Under the pieces are notes generated by a model. That model was not told where the DNA came from. It did no database searches and saw only the letters and a program-made list of their open reading frames with translations. Made by a program: the position numbers and the translations under genes. Shown piece by piece: positions 18,761-27,780 of a DNA stretch of 64,000 nucleotides; positions within the stretch are counted from its first letter, which is position 1, and the number at the start of each line of letters is the position of its first letter. The stretch spans positions 165,193 through 229,192 of the forward strand of contig NZ_JADPMP010000012.1 of assembly GCF_015686655.1 (NCBI RefSeq), read 5' to 3'. This DNA is from Pontibacter sp. FD36. Lineage in GTDB: Bacteria > Bacteroidota > Bacteroidia > Cytophagales > Hymenobacteraceae.

Positions 18761-18792
18761 ACATACTTTGAAGCTTCATGTGATTTAATGCT

Positions 18793-19065
18793 ATGTCCTC
18801 AGCCTACAAACCCATCGACCAAAATTACCGCGAGCTGCTCGAAGCACTGGTGGCCAAACGGGCCACCGCCCGGCTGCAGTTCTACTCCGATATCGGCGAG
18901 TTTCTGACGCTGCACGCTACCTTGAAAGAACTTGTGAAACGCGGAGAAGAAGAGTACCTGGTACTGACCACCGGCGAAGAGATCCGGCTCGACCGCATTG
19001 TGCGGGTTGATGACAAACCCGCGCCGGGTTACGATGAGAGTTTCTTTCAGTGCGATGTCCACTAG
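18793..19065 (+). CDS. Rof/YaeO-like Rho-binding antiterminator family protein
   Basis: The 90-residue product begins YKPIDQNYRELLEALV, close to the YQPINCDDYDNLE start of E. coli Rof. It continues with the same beta-strand order and ends its core with EEYLVLTTGEEIRLDRIVRV, where Rof has EYL..GE.RELRLDKI. Rof is a small Sm-like fold protein that binds Rho and blocks transcription termination. The assignment rests on motif and length only. The gene follows a strong terminator by 32 bases, so it probably has its own promoter, and it converges on the MDR oxidoreductase gene with only 25 bases between stops. Confidence 0.7.
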   Translation: MSSAYKPIDQNYRELLEALVAKRATARLQFYSDIGEFLTLHATLKELVKRGEEEYLVLTTGEEIRLDRIVRVDDKPAPGYDESFFQCDVH

Positions 19066-19090
19066 TGCTGCTCTCAGGTGTGTTTATACC

Positions 19091-20041
19091 TTAGGGCACG
19101 AGCACGATTTTACCACGGGTGTGCTGCGTCTGAATCTGGCCCAGGGCCTCGACTGTATCTGCTAAGGTATAGGTCTGGCTCACATGTACCTTCAGTTTAC
19201 CAGACTCGGCATACTCCCGCAGTTTGTCCAGCTGGCTGGCGTTCGGCTCCACAAACACATACTGGAAATCAATAGCAGGATCGAGTCCATCGCCTTGATG
19301 CAGGATGGAGACCAGTTTGCCCTTTGGCTTCAGGGCGGCGAGGCTCTGTTGCAGGGTGTCGCCGCTGGCGCAGTCAAAGATCAGGTCCACGCCATCCGGA
19401 GCGACCTCTTTGGCAGCTGCACCCACATCCTGGTCTTTGTAATCGATCGTAAAATCAGCTCCCAGTTCTTTCATAAAAGAATGATTCTTCTCGCTGGCTA
19501 CCCCGATCACGGTGGCGCCACGTGCTTTAGCAAGCTGTATACCTAAGCTGCCCACACCACCGGATCCGCCCAGTATCAATACAGTCTGGTCCTCCTGCAG
19601 ATTGCCCGCATCAAACATTGACTGATAGGCCGTTAAGCCGACCAGCGGAATGCCGGCCGCTTCTTCAAAGGACATGTTCTGCGGTTTCCTGGCCAGGAAG
19701 CTCTCCGGTATGACAATGTACTCGGCAAAGGTGCCATGCTGCACCACGGCGCGGCGGGCGTAGGCGTATACCTCGTCGCCTACTTCAAAACGACGGGCGC
19801 TGAAACCTCTGTCCTCTACTATACCTGCCATATCCCAGCCCGGAATGATCGGGAATTCGTAAGGGAGGTAATCCTTCAGATAACCTTCCCGGACGGCCGC
19901 ATCCACCGGGTTCACACCGGCCGCCTTTATACGCACCAGCACCTCGCCCTCTTTTACTTCCGGCACATCGACTATCCTGATCTTTATTTTGTCAGCACCA
20001 CCGAACTCATCGTATACCGCTGCCTTCATTTGTTTAGCCAT
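19091..20041 (-). CDS. NADP-dependent MDR-family oxidoreductase (quinone-oxidoreductase-like)
   Basis: The 316-residue enzyme is of the zinc-independent medium-chain dehydrogenase/reductase type. It has the GroES-like N-terminal domain (MKAAVYDEFGGADKI, GVNPVDAAVREGYLK, FPIIPGWDMAGIVE) and a Rossmann domain with LILGGSGGVGSLGIQLAKA. No zinc ligand cluster is seen. The ending TRGKIVLVP is standard for the family. Such enzymes reduce quinones or enones with NADPH in the cytoplasm. It is monocistronic on the minus strand. Confidence 0.92.
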   Translation of the reverse strand: MAKQMKAAVYDEFGGADKIKIRIVDVPEVKEGEVLVRIKAAGVNPVDAAVREGYLKDYLPYEFPIIPGWDMAGIVEDRGFSARRFEVGDEVYAYARRAVVQHGTFAEYIVIPESFLARKPQNMSFEEAAGIPLVGLTAYQSMFDAGNLQEDQTVLILGGSGGVGSLGIQLAKARGATVIGVASEKNHSFMKELGADFTIDYKDQDVGAAAKEVAPDGVDLIFDCASGDTLQQSLAALKPKGKLVSILHQGDGLDPAIDFQYVFVEPNASQLDKLREYAESGKLKVHVSQTYTLADTVEALGQIQTQHTRGKIVLVP

Positions 20042-20300
20042 AGTTTGTTTTTATAATTTCGTTTTGGTCTATGCTCTCACTTTTAAGCAAAAGCTCTTCT
20101 TGGAGGATAAGCTTATACATACGGCGACTGTCGGGTAAGTTTCCACAGAAGTGCAGGCGCAGGCGCTGGAAAACAGAAACAGTAGCCATCCCAGACTATC
20201 CGAATGTTGTCCTTACAGCACGAGGAGCACATCGTTTCTGCGTTTTTCAGAATTATGCTTAAATTGGTAGATCAAATCTCAGCTTATCTACCTTAAAACC

Positions 20301-22508
20301 ATGAACTATCTCTTCAAGCCCCAGGCGTTCCTGCTGCTTTTATTCATCTTCGTTTCTTCCTGCGTTACCAACAGCAAAACCGACACGGCAAACGAGGTGG
20401 CGAAGTGGGAAGAGCAGGCTGCCCGTGTTACCATCATGCGCGACGATTTTGGCGTGCCGCACGTCTATGGCAAAACAGATGCCGATGCCGTTTTTGGGCT
20501 CTTGTACGCCCAGTGCGAGGACGACTTCAACCGGGTGGAGCGCAACTACATGTGGGCCATCGGTCGACTGGCGGAGGTAGAAGGAGAGGAGCAGCTTTAC
20601 AGCGACCTGCGTGCCCGTTTGTACATGACAGAGGCAGAAGCCAAGGCTGAATACGAACGCAGCCCGGCGTGGCTGAAGGAGCTGTGCCAGGCCTTTGCAG
20701 ACGGCATCAACTACTACCTGCATACGCACCCGGAAGTGAAGCCGAAACTGCTCACCCGCTTTGAGCCCTGGATGCCGATGTACTTCAGCGAAGGCTCCAT
20801 TGGTGGTGACATCGAAAGCGTTTCCACTAAAGGGATTAAAGCCTTTTATGAAGAAGACAGATCGCTTGGATTGAATAGCCACGGGCACGGTCTGGTGCAA
20901 CCGGCTCTGCTCGAAGAACCAAAAGGCTCCAACGGCTTTGCCATTTCAGGCAAGCACACGGCCTCCGGTGATGCCATGCTGCTGATCAACCCGCATACTT
21001 CTTTCTTCTTTAGAGGTGAGGTGCATGCCGTGAGTGAAGAGGGTCTGAATGCCTATGGTGCCGTTACCTGGGGACAGTTTTTCATCTACCAGGGCTTCAA
21101 CGAAAAGACCGGTTGGATGCACACTTCTGCGTATGCCGATGTGATTGACGAGTTTGAGGAGACCATCGTGCGACAGGATGGCAAGCTGTTTTACCAGTAC
21201 GGCGAGGAACTGCGCCCCGTGGAAACCCAGGAGGTAAGCCTGGCCTACAAAGACGGTGAGGAGCTGAAGCAGAAGACTTTCACAACCTACCGCACCCACC
21301 ACGGACCGATTACACATATGAACGGCGACAAGTGGGTAGCCACTGCCTTGATGTGGAAGCCAGTTGATGCGCTGATTCAGTCCTATACCCGCACGAAGAA
21401 AAGCAACCTGAAGGAGTTTAACGAGATGATGCAGATGCGCACCAACTCATCTAATGCCACGGTGTACGCCGATGCCGACGGTAACATCGCCTACTACCAC
21501 GGCAACTTCTTCCCGAAGCGCGATATTTCCTTCGACTACTCCAAACCCGTTGACGGCAGCAACCCGAAAACTGACTGGAACGGACTCCACACCTTGGACG
21601 AAACGATCCGCATCATGAATCCACCAAACGGCTGGATCCAGAACTGCAACTCAACGCCTTACACAGCCGCTGCTGAGTACAGCCCCAAAAAAGAAGACTA
21701 TCCGGTATATATGGCGCCATCGGCTGAAAACTTCCGGGGTGTGCACGCCATTCGTTTGCTCAAAAAAGCTGAGAACCTGACGCTCGATAAACTGATCGAG
21801 CTGGCTTATGACCCATACCTGCCGGGCTTCGAAGTGCTGATACCCGGTCTTGTAAAAGCCTACGATGCGCAAAAACCAAATGACCCAAAATTAAAAGCAG
21901 CTATCGACGTGATGCGCAACTGGGACTATGCCGTGTCGAAAGAGTCGGTAGCGATGTCGCTAGCGCACTTCTATGCCACCAACCTGCTGCGCGACGGCTC
22001 TGCGCCAAAAGGCCATATCATGGAGCGCTTCGACTATTATGCCAACACAGCACCGGCAGCGGAGCGACTGGAGATATTCCAAAAAACCATCGCTGAACTG
22101 GAGCAGGACTTCGGTCAGTGGAATACGCCTTGGGGTGAGATCAACCGCTTCCAGCGTCTGACCGGTGACATCAAGCAGCCGTTTAACGATGCGGCTCCGA
22201 GTATTCCGATTGGTATGGCATCGGGCAACTGGGGAGCGCTCGCTTCTTATGGTGCTAACCGCTACGATACCAAGCGCCTGTACGGCACCTCCGGCAATAG
22301 CTTTGTGGCCGTGGTAGAGTTTGGCGACAAGGTAAAAGCCAAGACTATCCTGGCCGGCGGTCAGAGTGGCGACCCAGCATCCCCGCACTTCAACGACCAG
22401 GCCGCCCGCTATGCCAATGTGAACTTTAAGGATGTGGCCTATTATCGTGAAGATGTAGAGAAAAGAGCCAAAGTGACTTACAAGCCGGGGCAACGGGTGA
22501 ATAAGTAG
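20301..22508 (+). CDS. Penicillin-acylase-family (Ntn-hydrolase) lipoprotein
   Basis: The 735-residue product is a member of the penicillin/acyl-homoserine-lactone acylase family of self-cleaving N-terminal nucleophile hydrolases. The leader ends in a lipobox (VSSC, Cys21). The alpha part carries RDDFGVPHVYGKTDADAVFG, and GSNGFAISGKHTASG contains the expected processing point, with Ser210 becoming the catalytic N-terminal serine. This is followed by the usual NPHTSF. Late motifs GMASGNWGAL and AGGQSGDPASPHF fit the beta subunit. Substrates in the family include penicillins, cyclic lipopeptides and AHLs; none can be preferred here. The gene stands alone and ends at a hairpin at 22531. Confidence 0.94.
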   Translation: MNYLFKPQAFLLLLFIFVSSCVTNSKTDTANEVAKWEEQAARVTIMRDDFGVPHVYGKTDADAVFGLLYAQCEDDFNRVERNYMWAIGRLAEVEGEEQLYSDLRARLYMTEAEAKAEYERSPAWLKELCQAFADGINYYLHTHPEVKPKLLTRFEPWMPMYFSEGSIGGDIESVSTKGIKAFYEEDRSLGLNSHGHGLVQPALLEEPKGSNGFAISGKHTASGDAMLLINPHTSFFFRGEVHAVSEEGLNAYGAVTWGQFFIYQGFNEKTGWMHTSAYADVIDEFEETIVRQDGKLFYQYGEELRPVETQEVSLAYKDGEELKQKTFTTYRTHHGPITHMNGDKWVATALMWKPVDALIQSYTRTKKSNLKEFNEMMQMRTNSSNATVYADADGNIAYYHGNFFPKRDISFDYSKPVDGSNPKTDWNGLHTLDETIRIMNPPNGWIQNCNSTPYTAAAEYSPKKEDYPVYMAPSAENFRGVHAIRLLKKAENLTLDKLIELAYDPYLPGFEVLIPGLVKAYDAQKPNDPKLKAAIDVMRNWDYAVSKESVAMSLAHFYATNLLRDGSAPKGHIMERFDYYANTAPAAERLEIFQKTIAELEQDFGQWNTPWGEINRFQRLTGDIKQPFNDAAPSIPIGMASGNWGALASYGANRYDTKRLYGTSGNSFVAVVEFGDKVKAKTILAGGQSGDPASPHFNDQAARYANVNFKDVAYYREDVEKRAKVTYKPGQRVNK

Positions 22509-22530
22509 TAGGTATAAACTGATAAAGTAA

Positions 22531-22560
22531 AAAGGTCCGGGCTTCATAGTCCGGACCTTT
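22531..22560 (+). terminator. Terminator hairpin, shared sequence with the one at 24687
   Basis: AAAGGTCCGG and CCGGACCTTT pair around a 10-nt loop, followed by TCTGTTTT. The same stem and nearly the same loop recur at 24687-24720, suggesting a small dispersed terminator family. Confidence 0.85.
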
Positions 22561-22620
22561 TCTGTTTTGCAAGAATAAAATTCTCACAACTGTACACTTT
22601 TCTTATTCTATTCATCCTTT

Positions 22621-22653
22621 CTATAAAAATAGTCGTAAAAATTATTTTTATAG
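22621..22653. promoter_or_regulatory. AT-rich inverted repeat upstream of the TPR gene, possible operator
   Basis: CTATAAAAATA (22621-22631) and TATTTTTATAG (22643-22653) form perfect 11-base arms separated by 11 bases. The element lies 77 bases before the start of the TPR protein gene and has no T-tail. Position and arm symmetry suggest a regulator-binding site, but no regulator is encoded nearby. Confidence 0.4.
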
Positions 22654-22729
22654 TCATAATGTTAATTGCTCCACTTTTACTTGATAACATACAGCACGCT
22701 GATGATCTAGAAATTCTAACAGTGAAATC

Positions 22730-24538
22730 ATGAACAGGAAATGGAGTACGCTGTCTTTAGGAGCCGCAGTTATACCGGGCTTTTTGCTCTTTACCAGCTT
22801 TTTAGACAAGGAGGACAGTCGGCTGGAAGAAATTCCGCCTTACAGTAGCATCCCGATGTGTGGAGGAGGCAGCTCTGATAAACTCGATACACATGGCGCA
22901 CATCTCAATTGCCATTCACCCGTTACTTCCTATGTAGACCTGCTACCGCCACCGGAGCTGATGGTGGGCATCGGCAGCAGTCATATCCCAATCACTTCCA
23001 ATTCGAAAGCAGCCCAGCAATACTTCGACCAAGGGCTTTCCATGCTGCACAACTTCTGGGATTTTGAGGCTTATCGCGCCTTTAAACATGCCGCTAGCCT
23101 CGATAGTACTGCAGCCATGCCGTACTGGGGTATTGCCATGTCCCTTAATTTCAGTTCTCAGCGTGAGAAAGAATACAAAGCGGCTATAGCCAAAGCCAAA
23201 AAGCTAAGTGATAAAGCCTCTGAAAGAGAAAGGCTTTACATTAGGGCGCTGGCCACTTACGACTCCCTGGGCAATGAAAAAGGCGTGGAAGCTTTTAAGT
23301 CCGGAATGGAGAAACTGATTTATCGCTATCCTGATGATGTGGAGGCGCAACTGGTGCTGTGGCTGAACGGATTGTCCCGCGGCTATACGCCGGAGATGGC
23401 CCCGAAGCAGGATGCACTATATGCCCAGTGGATGCTAGAGAAACTGATGAAGTCGCATCCCGACCACCCGGGCGTGCACCACTACTACATCCACCAGATG
23501 GAAAACTGCTGCCCCGACAAAGCCATCGAAAGCGCCGACCGCCTGGCAGCGCTCACACCTAATTCCGGTCATATGGTGCACATGCCCGGACATATTTATT
23601 ACAGAATAGGGGATTATGAAAAATCACGTGCTTCGTTTATCGCTTCCATGAAAGTGGATTCGGCCTACATGGCCTCGCAGCAAATACAGCAACTGGACAA
23701 CTGGAATTACATGCACAACCTCCACTACCTGGTGGCCAATTGCACCGAGGAGGGGCGCTACAAAGAAGCCAATTACTGGCATCAGCGCTTGGAGAACATT
23801 CCGCCGCCTGCCGATACATTGAAAGACCGCCTGCGTGACCACCGCCGCATGATTTTCAGGCGCGTGGTGTTTTATGGAGCCGACCTGGACCTGCGCTTCG
23901 GCAACTGGGACAAAGTAGCCAAGCGCTACAGTAAGCTTACTGATGAGGATTCTGTTTTCGCCACGCTAGGGTATAGCAAAACGTATCGGAATGCGCTGGT
24001 ACTGTATGCCAAAGGAATGGATGCCATTGAGCGGAAGAAACTGGATATGGCCGCCCAACATGCCGATGCGCTGGATGCCATGCTCTGGCGTGCCAACAAA
24101 CAGGAAAACGTATCACTGAGCCCTTATTTTGAAAACCGCTTCAATGCCCAGTCGCTAGAGTTGCGGGGCAATTTGCTGGCTGCTAAAGGAGAGACGAAGA
24201 AAGCCGTTGCGCTGCTCACGCAGGCCCAGAAGCTGGAGCAGCAGCTGGGCTACCGGGAGCCGCCCTACTATGCGCGTCCTGTTGCCGAGAGCCTGGCCAA
24301 TGCTTATCTGCTGGCCAGGCAGTACGATAAAGCCCTCGAAACTTACGAAGCGATGCTAAAGGCCAGACCCAACAGCGGCTTTGCTATTTACGGCATTGCG
24401 CGGACACACGAACTGGCAGGTAACCAGCAGAAAGCCACGCAGTACTATGCCCGTTTCCGGGAAACCTGGCGCCATGCGGATAAGGATTTGCCCCAAGTCA
24501 GAAAAGCGGAAGCCTGGCTGAAGAAGAACCGGACTTAG
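22730..24538 (+). CDS. Exported tetratricopeptide-repeat protein
   Basis: The 602-residue protein has an N-terminal hydrophobic leader (LSLGAAVIPGFLLFTSF). A cysteine/glycine-rich linker (IPMCGGGSSDKL) follows, and the body is built from TPR-like helix pairs. The entry motif AAQQYFDQGLSMLHNFWDFEAYRAFKHA, split near residue 100-125, and AMPYWGIAMSLN are typical of a broad bacterial TPR family. HHYYIHQMEN and HMPGHIYYRIGDYEKS are further conserved points whose histidines might bind metal. The last repeats (KALETYEAMLKARPNSGFA) are canonical TPRs. The function is unknown; such proteins usually scaffold envelope complexes. Confidence 0.85.
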   Translation: MNRKWSTLSLGAAVIPGFLLFTSFLDKEDSRLEEIPPYSSIPMCGGGSSDKLDTHGAHLNCHSPVTSYVDLLPPPELMVGIGSSHIPITSNSKAAQQYFDQGLSMLHNFWDFEAYRAFKHAASLDSTAAMPYWGIAMSLNFSSQREKEYKAAIAKAKKLSDKASERERLYIRALATYDSLGNEKGVEAFKSGMEKLIYRYPDDVEAQLVLWLNGLSRGYTPEMAPKQDALYAQWMLEKLMKSHPDHPGVHHYYIHQMENCCPDKAIESADRLAALTPNSGHMVHMPGHIYYRIGDYEKSRASFIASMKVDSAYMASQQIQQLDNWNYMHNLHYLVANCTEEGRYKEANYWHQRLENIPPPADTLKDRLRDHRRMIFRRVVFYGADLDLRFGNWDKVAKRYSKLTDEDSVFATLGYSKTYRNALVLYAKGMDAIERKKLDMAAQHADALDAMLWRANKQENVSLSPYFENRFNAQSLELRGNLLAAKGETKKAVALLTQAQKLEQQLGYREPPYYARPVAESLANAYLLARQYDKALETYEAMLKARPNSGFAIYGIARTHELAGNQQKATQYYARFRETWRHADKDLPQVRKAEAWLKKNRT

Positions 24539-24686
24539 TTGTAGAAAGTAGATGGCAAAAGAGGTAAATATCAAATTTCTGCATTGCAAATGTGAAATAA
24601 GGACCTAGCCTTTTACCGTGAAAAAAGCCAAGGTACCTGAAGACTATGGCAGAAGGTGCGGAAGCAATAAGAGAAGTCTAAATAAA

Positions 24687-24720
24687 CGAAAGGTCCGGGC
24701 TGCATAGTCCGGACCTTTCG
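24687..24720. terminator. Bidirectional terminator between TPR gene and hydrolase gene
   Basis: CGAAAGGTCCGG and CCGGACCTTTCG form a 12-bp stem between two convergent genes. The sequence is a near copy of the hairpin at 22531-22560. Confidence 0.85.
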
Positions 24721-24772
24721 TTTGGCAATTACTAATTGCTATTGGCTTTATCCTAATCTTAATCAAACCGTC

Positions 24773-25609
24773 CTACTGCCGCAAGAAGTCAATTATGGCA
24801 CTGTTCAATTCCTCCTTATGCGTCAGGAACAGGCCGTGCGGGGCTCCTTCTATTTTAATATACTTGTTGTGTCGGATCTCTTTGGAAGATTGGTCACTAC
24901 TTGTTTCGATCGGCACGATCTGGTCAGCATCGCCATGCACGATCAGCGTTGGCACTGTCACATTGCGCAGCTCAGGGCGGAAGTCGGTATTAGCCCACGA
25001 CTTGGCTGTTTCGATGGTAGCCCGGGGCGATGCAGCCGAGGCAATGGCCCAGTCATACTTCAGCACCTGCTCTGTGACCGTATCCTTGTAATCGCTGGCG
25101 TTGTAGAACTGCTTGCTGAACTCTCCCAGGAAAGTAACCCGCTTCGTTTTAAGCGCCTCCATGATCTCATCCAGCTTGTCTTCGGGCACACCATCCGGGT
25201 TGTTCTCTGTTTTCTTCACAATAGGTATAATCGAACTTACCAGCACCGCCTTGTCGATGCGGTCGTTGCCGTACATGCTCAGGTAGCGCACCACTTCACC
25301 GCCACCCATCGAGAAGCCCACCAGCACACAATGCCGCAGGTCCAGCTGTTCAATCAGGGCACGCAGGTCTCGTGCCAGGGAAGTGTAATCGTAATTGTGG
25401 TAGGGCCGGTCGGAGTCGCCAAAACCGCGACGATCATAGGCGATGCAGCGGAAGCCGGCATCTACAATGGCTTGTACCTGGTTCTCCCACATCTTGTGGC
25501 TCAACGGCCAGCCATGGATTAGAATCACGGGCTGTCCATCGCCATAGTCCTGGTAGTTCAGGTATACATTCTCACCCCGCTGGATGTCTTCAGTTTCAAT
25601 AAAAGGCAT
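24773..25609 (-). CDS. Alpha/beta hydrolase, non-haem chloroperoxidase/arylesterase type
   Basis: The 278-residue enzyme has HGWPLSHKMW for the oxyanion loop, YDRRGFGDSDRP, and the nucleophile elbow GFSMGGGEV with Ser100. An acid lies in HGDADQIVPIE and a histidine in GAPHGLFLTH. This Ser-Asp-His set with GFSMGG is typical of cofactor-free haloperoxidases/aryl esterases. It is cytoplasmic, with no leader, and is monocistronic, converging on the TPR gene. Confidence 0.93.
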   Translation of the reverse strand: MPFIETEDIQRGENVYLNYQDYGDGQPVILIHGWPLSHKMWENQVQAIVDAGFRCIAYDRRGFGDSDRPYHNYDYTSLARDLRALIEQLDLRHCVLVGFSMGGGEVVRYLSMYGNDRIDKAVLVSSIIPIVKKTENNPDGVPEDKLDEIMEALKTKRVTFLGEFSKQFYNASDYKDTVTEQVLKYDWAIASAASPRATIETAKSWANTDFRPELRNVTVPTLIVHGDADQIVPIETSSDQSSKEIRHNKYIKIEGAPHGLFLTHKEELNSAIIDFLRQ

Positions 25610-25842
25610 AATTTTAAGTTTGTTTTAGTGGTTGTACATTCATTAAGCTCATTGCCCATGGGCGTTTTCTTTTAACTGATTGCAGGGGTAAATGTTCGCT
25701 GATAGGCACGCTCAAGTACAATAAATTAGAGGGATTGTGTCTGGTAGAAAGCGCAGGATCTGAAATCCCGTCACCTGATAAATATTCAATTTCCACAGCA
25801 ATTTTATTTTTCTATCTTGCATAGTAAAATAACTATATACCT

Positions 25843-26460
25843 ATGAACAAACTTAGATTTGTGATGATGTGGTGCCTGATGTTAGGCATTCTGTTTTCGT
25901 GTGGTGACAAAGACGAAGATGCATCGCCGGCAACAACAGCGGAACTGGATTACTTCCCTACGACAAAAGGCTCCACCTGGAATTATGGTGGTACCAACCC
26001 TTACTCGATTACCGCTACTGGCAACACCAAGGTTATCGACGGGAAAACCTATTCAGAGTTCGAAACAAAGCAGGGAAATGAAACAAGAAAGGCTTATCTG
26101 CTGAAAGAAAAAGGCGTGTACACCGGTGTCGGAATGGATCCAACCATCGGGAATATAGCCCTCACATTTCTGAAAGAAGAAACGCCTGCAGGCAAGCCGT
26201 GGTACCAGAACAATGTGATGAATGGCATCGACACTAAAACGACCTATACCATCATCGCCAAAGACATGACCAAAACGGTGGAAGGGAAAACCTACAAGAA
26301 TGTGATCCATGTGCAAGCCAAGACCTCTGTGATTTTCATGGAAATGGAGATTGATTCGGGCGTCGATATGAATTACTTCTGGGCCAAAGGCGTAGGCCTG
26401 ATCCTGACAGATGCAGGGCAGCACGCCAACATTCCGTTGTTGACCTACGACATCAAGTAA
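25843..26460 (+). CDS. Lipoprotein of unknown function
   Basis: The 205-residue product has a lipobox (LFSC, Cys20) followed by an acidic GDKDEDASP, the type of residue stretch linked to surface export of Bacteroidota lipoproteins. The rest is predicted to be beta-rich (STWNYGGTNPYSITATG and repeated YxxV/I strands). I do not recognise the family. TATCTTGC at 25813 with an upstream TTTC near 25790 is a weak candidate promoter. Confidence 0.72.
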   Translation: MNKLRFVMMWCLMLGILFSCGDKDEDASPATTAELDYFPTTKGSTWNYGGTNPYSITATGNTKVIDGKTYSEFETKQGNETRKAYLLKEKGVYTGVGMDPTIGNIALTFLKEETPAGKPWYQNNVMNGIDTKTTYTIIAKDMTKTVEGKTYKNVIHVQAKTSVIFMEMEIDSGVDMNYFWAKGVGLILTDAGQHANIPLLTYDIK

Positions 26461-26580
26461 ATCTGATGCACTTGCTGAGCTACCTGAAGGTAGGGACTTA
26501 CGTCAGGATGATTTATGTTAGGGCAGATGGCGAAAGGCCGGTACGAGTAAGTGGTTGGAGTCAGGTATAACACAGCACAT

Positions 26581-27384
26581 ATGAAAGCATACCTACGTAT
26601 TGCTCTTCCCTTTCTGCTCTTGTTCTGGAGCAGCTGCAGTAGCGAAGAAACTGCGCCTGTGGTGGAAGTCCCTCCCTGCCTGCTCATGGAGCAAACTTCT
26701 ACGCTGACCTACGCTTCCGGCAGCCCCATCAAACCGCAGACTATCACGACGCGGTTAGAGTATAATGACCGGAATGCGCTGGCCGCTATATTCCAGACAG
26801 AGTATGCGGGCACCTATTTTGACAGAGCTGATCTGAAGTATAACAAGCAGGGGCAGGTAACAGAGGTTGTCCATAAGAACTACCGGTATGTAAACGAGTA
26901 CAACGGGCAGGGAAAATTGGCGAAGCAAACGCGGTTTGCCAAACGCATGGGTGACTTCAAGGAAGAGCAACTAGCTTATTATACCTTAAGTTACAACAGT
27001 CAGCAGGAACTCGCTGAAGCGCAGCAGTTCAGTATGGATACAGGTAAGCCGGTGCTGGAACTGGTGTGGCGCTATACCTATGATAAGGGTGACCCGGTAT
27101 ACCTGGAGCAGTTGGAGCCTGGCGGTGAGAGCTACTACCATGTGCAGATGACTTACGATATGCATGAAAAGCCCAGCACATCGTATGCCCATACCTATTT
27201 TGAGCCCTTGCGCCCGCCGTCTGCACACAACCAGTTGAGCTATACCGTAAGGGAAACAAACCCGAGTTATGCCAGCCACAGCACGACCTATACCTACAAC
27301 CAAGCCGGCTATCCGGTGACGGCCACTACCCGCTATTCAGATGGGAGGGAAGAGGTCGTGACCTATACCTACATGTGTAAGTGA
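26581..27384 (+). CDS. Lipoprotein with YD-repeat-like strands, paralogue of the gene at 43287
   Basis: The 267-residue product begins at MKAYLRIALP with a lipobox-type WSSC (Cys19). Its body repeats short Tyr/Asn/Gly strands such as YNDRNALAA, YNKQGQVTEV, YNGQGKLAKQ and YTYNQAGYPVTATTRYSDGR, which resemble the YD/RHS beta repeat. The protein at 43287 has the same leader type, the same repeat style and a matching end (YNAQDYVETMVTTFADGR), so the two are paralogues. Function is unknown. An in-frame ATG at 26551 would put ten extra residues before the leader and is less likely. Confidence 0.74.
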   Translation: MKAYLRIALPFLLLFWSSCSSEETAPVVEVPPCLLMEQTSTLTYASGSPIKPQTITTRLEYNDRNALAAIFQTEYAGTYFDRADLKYNKQGQVTEVVHKNYRYVNEYNGQGKLAKQTRFAKRMGDFKEEQLAYYTLSYNSQQELAEAQQFSMDTGKPVLELVWRYTYDKGDPVYLEQLEPGGESYYHVQMTYDMHEKPSTSYAHTYFEPLRPPSAHNQLSYTVRETNPSYASHSTTYTYNQAGYPVTATTRYSDGREEVVTYTYMCK

Positions 27385-27462
27385 TATGAATCAAAATACC
27401 GCATAAGATACTTTGAAGTAAGCTTCCGCACATGAAGCTTATCGTAATTAGGATTGAGCATT

Positions 27463-27494
27463 AAAAAAGCCCCTGTGTTAGCAGGGGCTTTTTA
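27463..27494. terminator. Shared terminator for two convergent genes
   Basis: AAAAAAGCCCCTG and CAGGGGCTTTTTA form a strong stem. It lies after the lipoprotein gene (+) and directly abuts the stop codon of the small minus-strand gene at 27496. Confidence 0.9.
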
Positions 27495-27495
27495 T

Positions 27496-27672
27496 TTAGT
27501 TAACTCGTACGGGGATCAGCTCACGCTCGAAGTATACCAGGTCCTTCTGCGAAGGATTACCATTGACGGTGCAATAGTAAATGCGTTTGAGATACTGTCT
27601 GATCGTTAATTTAAGATCCGGATTCACTTTTGCGAACACTTCAGATCCAATAGAGAATTTATTTTCTAACAT
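27496..27672 (-). CDS. Small conserved-looking protein of 58 residues
   Basis: A complete minus-strand frame runs from ATG at 27672 to TAA at 27496. The product (starting MLENKFSIGSEVFAKVNPDL and ending RELIPVRVN) is compact and mixed in composition, with IRQYLKRIYYCTV and KDLVYFERELIP. It looks like the short proteins of about 60 residues found in many Bacteroidota genomes. This is from memory, without a search. The frame is well placed: it ends immediately at a terminator and its start is about 110 bases from the next gene. Short size keeps confidence moderate. Confidence 0.65.
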   Translation of the reverse strand: MLENKFSIGSEVFAKVNPDLKLTIRQYLKRIYYCTVNGNPSQKDLVYFERELIPVRVN

Positions 27673-27780
27673 ATCCTAATGTACGCATTTAAATGGGATA
27701 ACACCGGGTTATTCTGGCCTATTTTACGGAAAGTGCCTTTAGGCCAGATCAGGTAACCAATAAGCATTGTGTTATTCCTT

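Noticed and set aside
20071..20262. A 63-residue open frame in the spacer before the penicillin-acylase gene
   Set aside because: Its composition (RRRRWK, many Ser and Arg) and lack of start signals make it unlikely to be a real gene.
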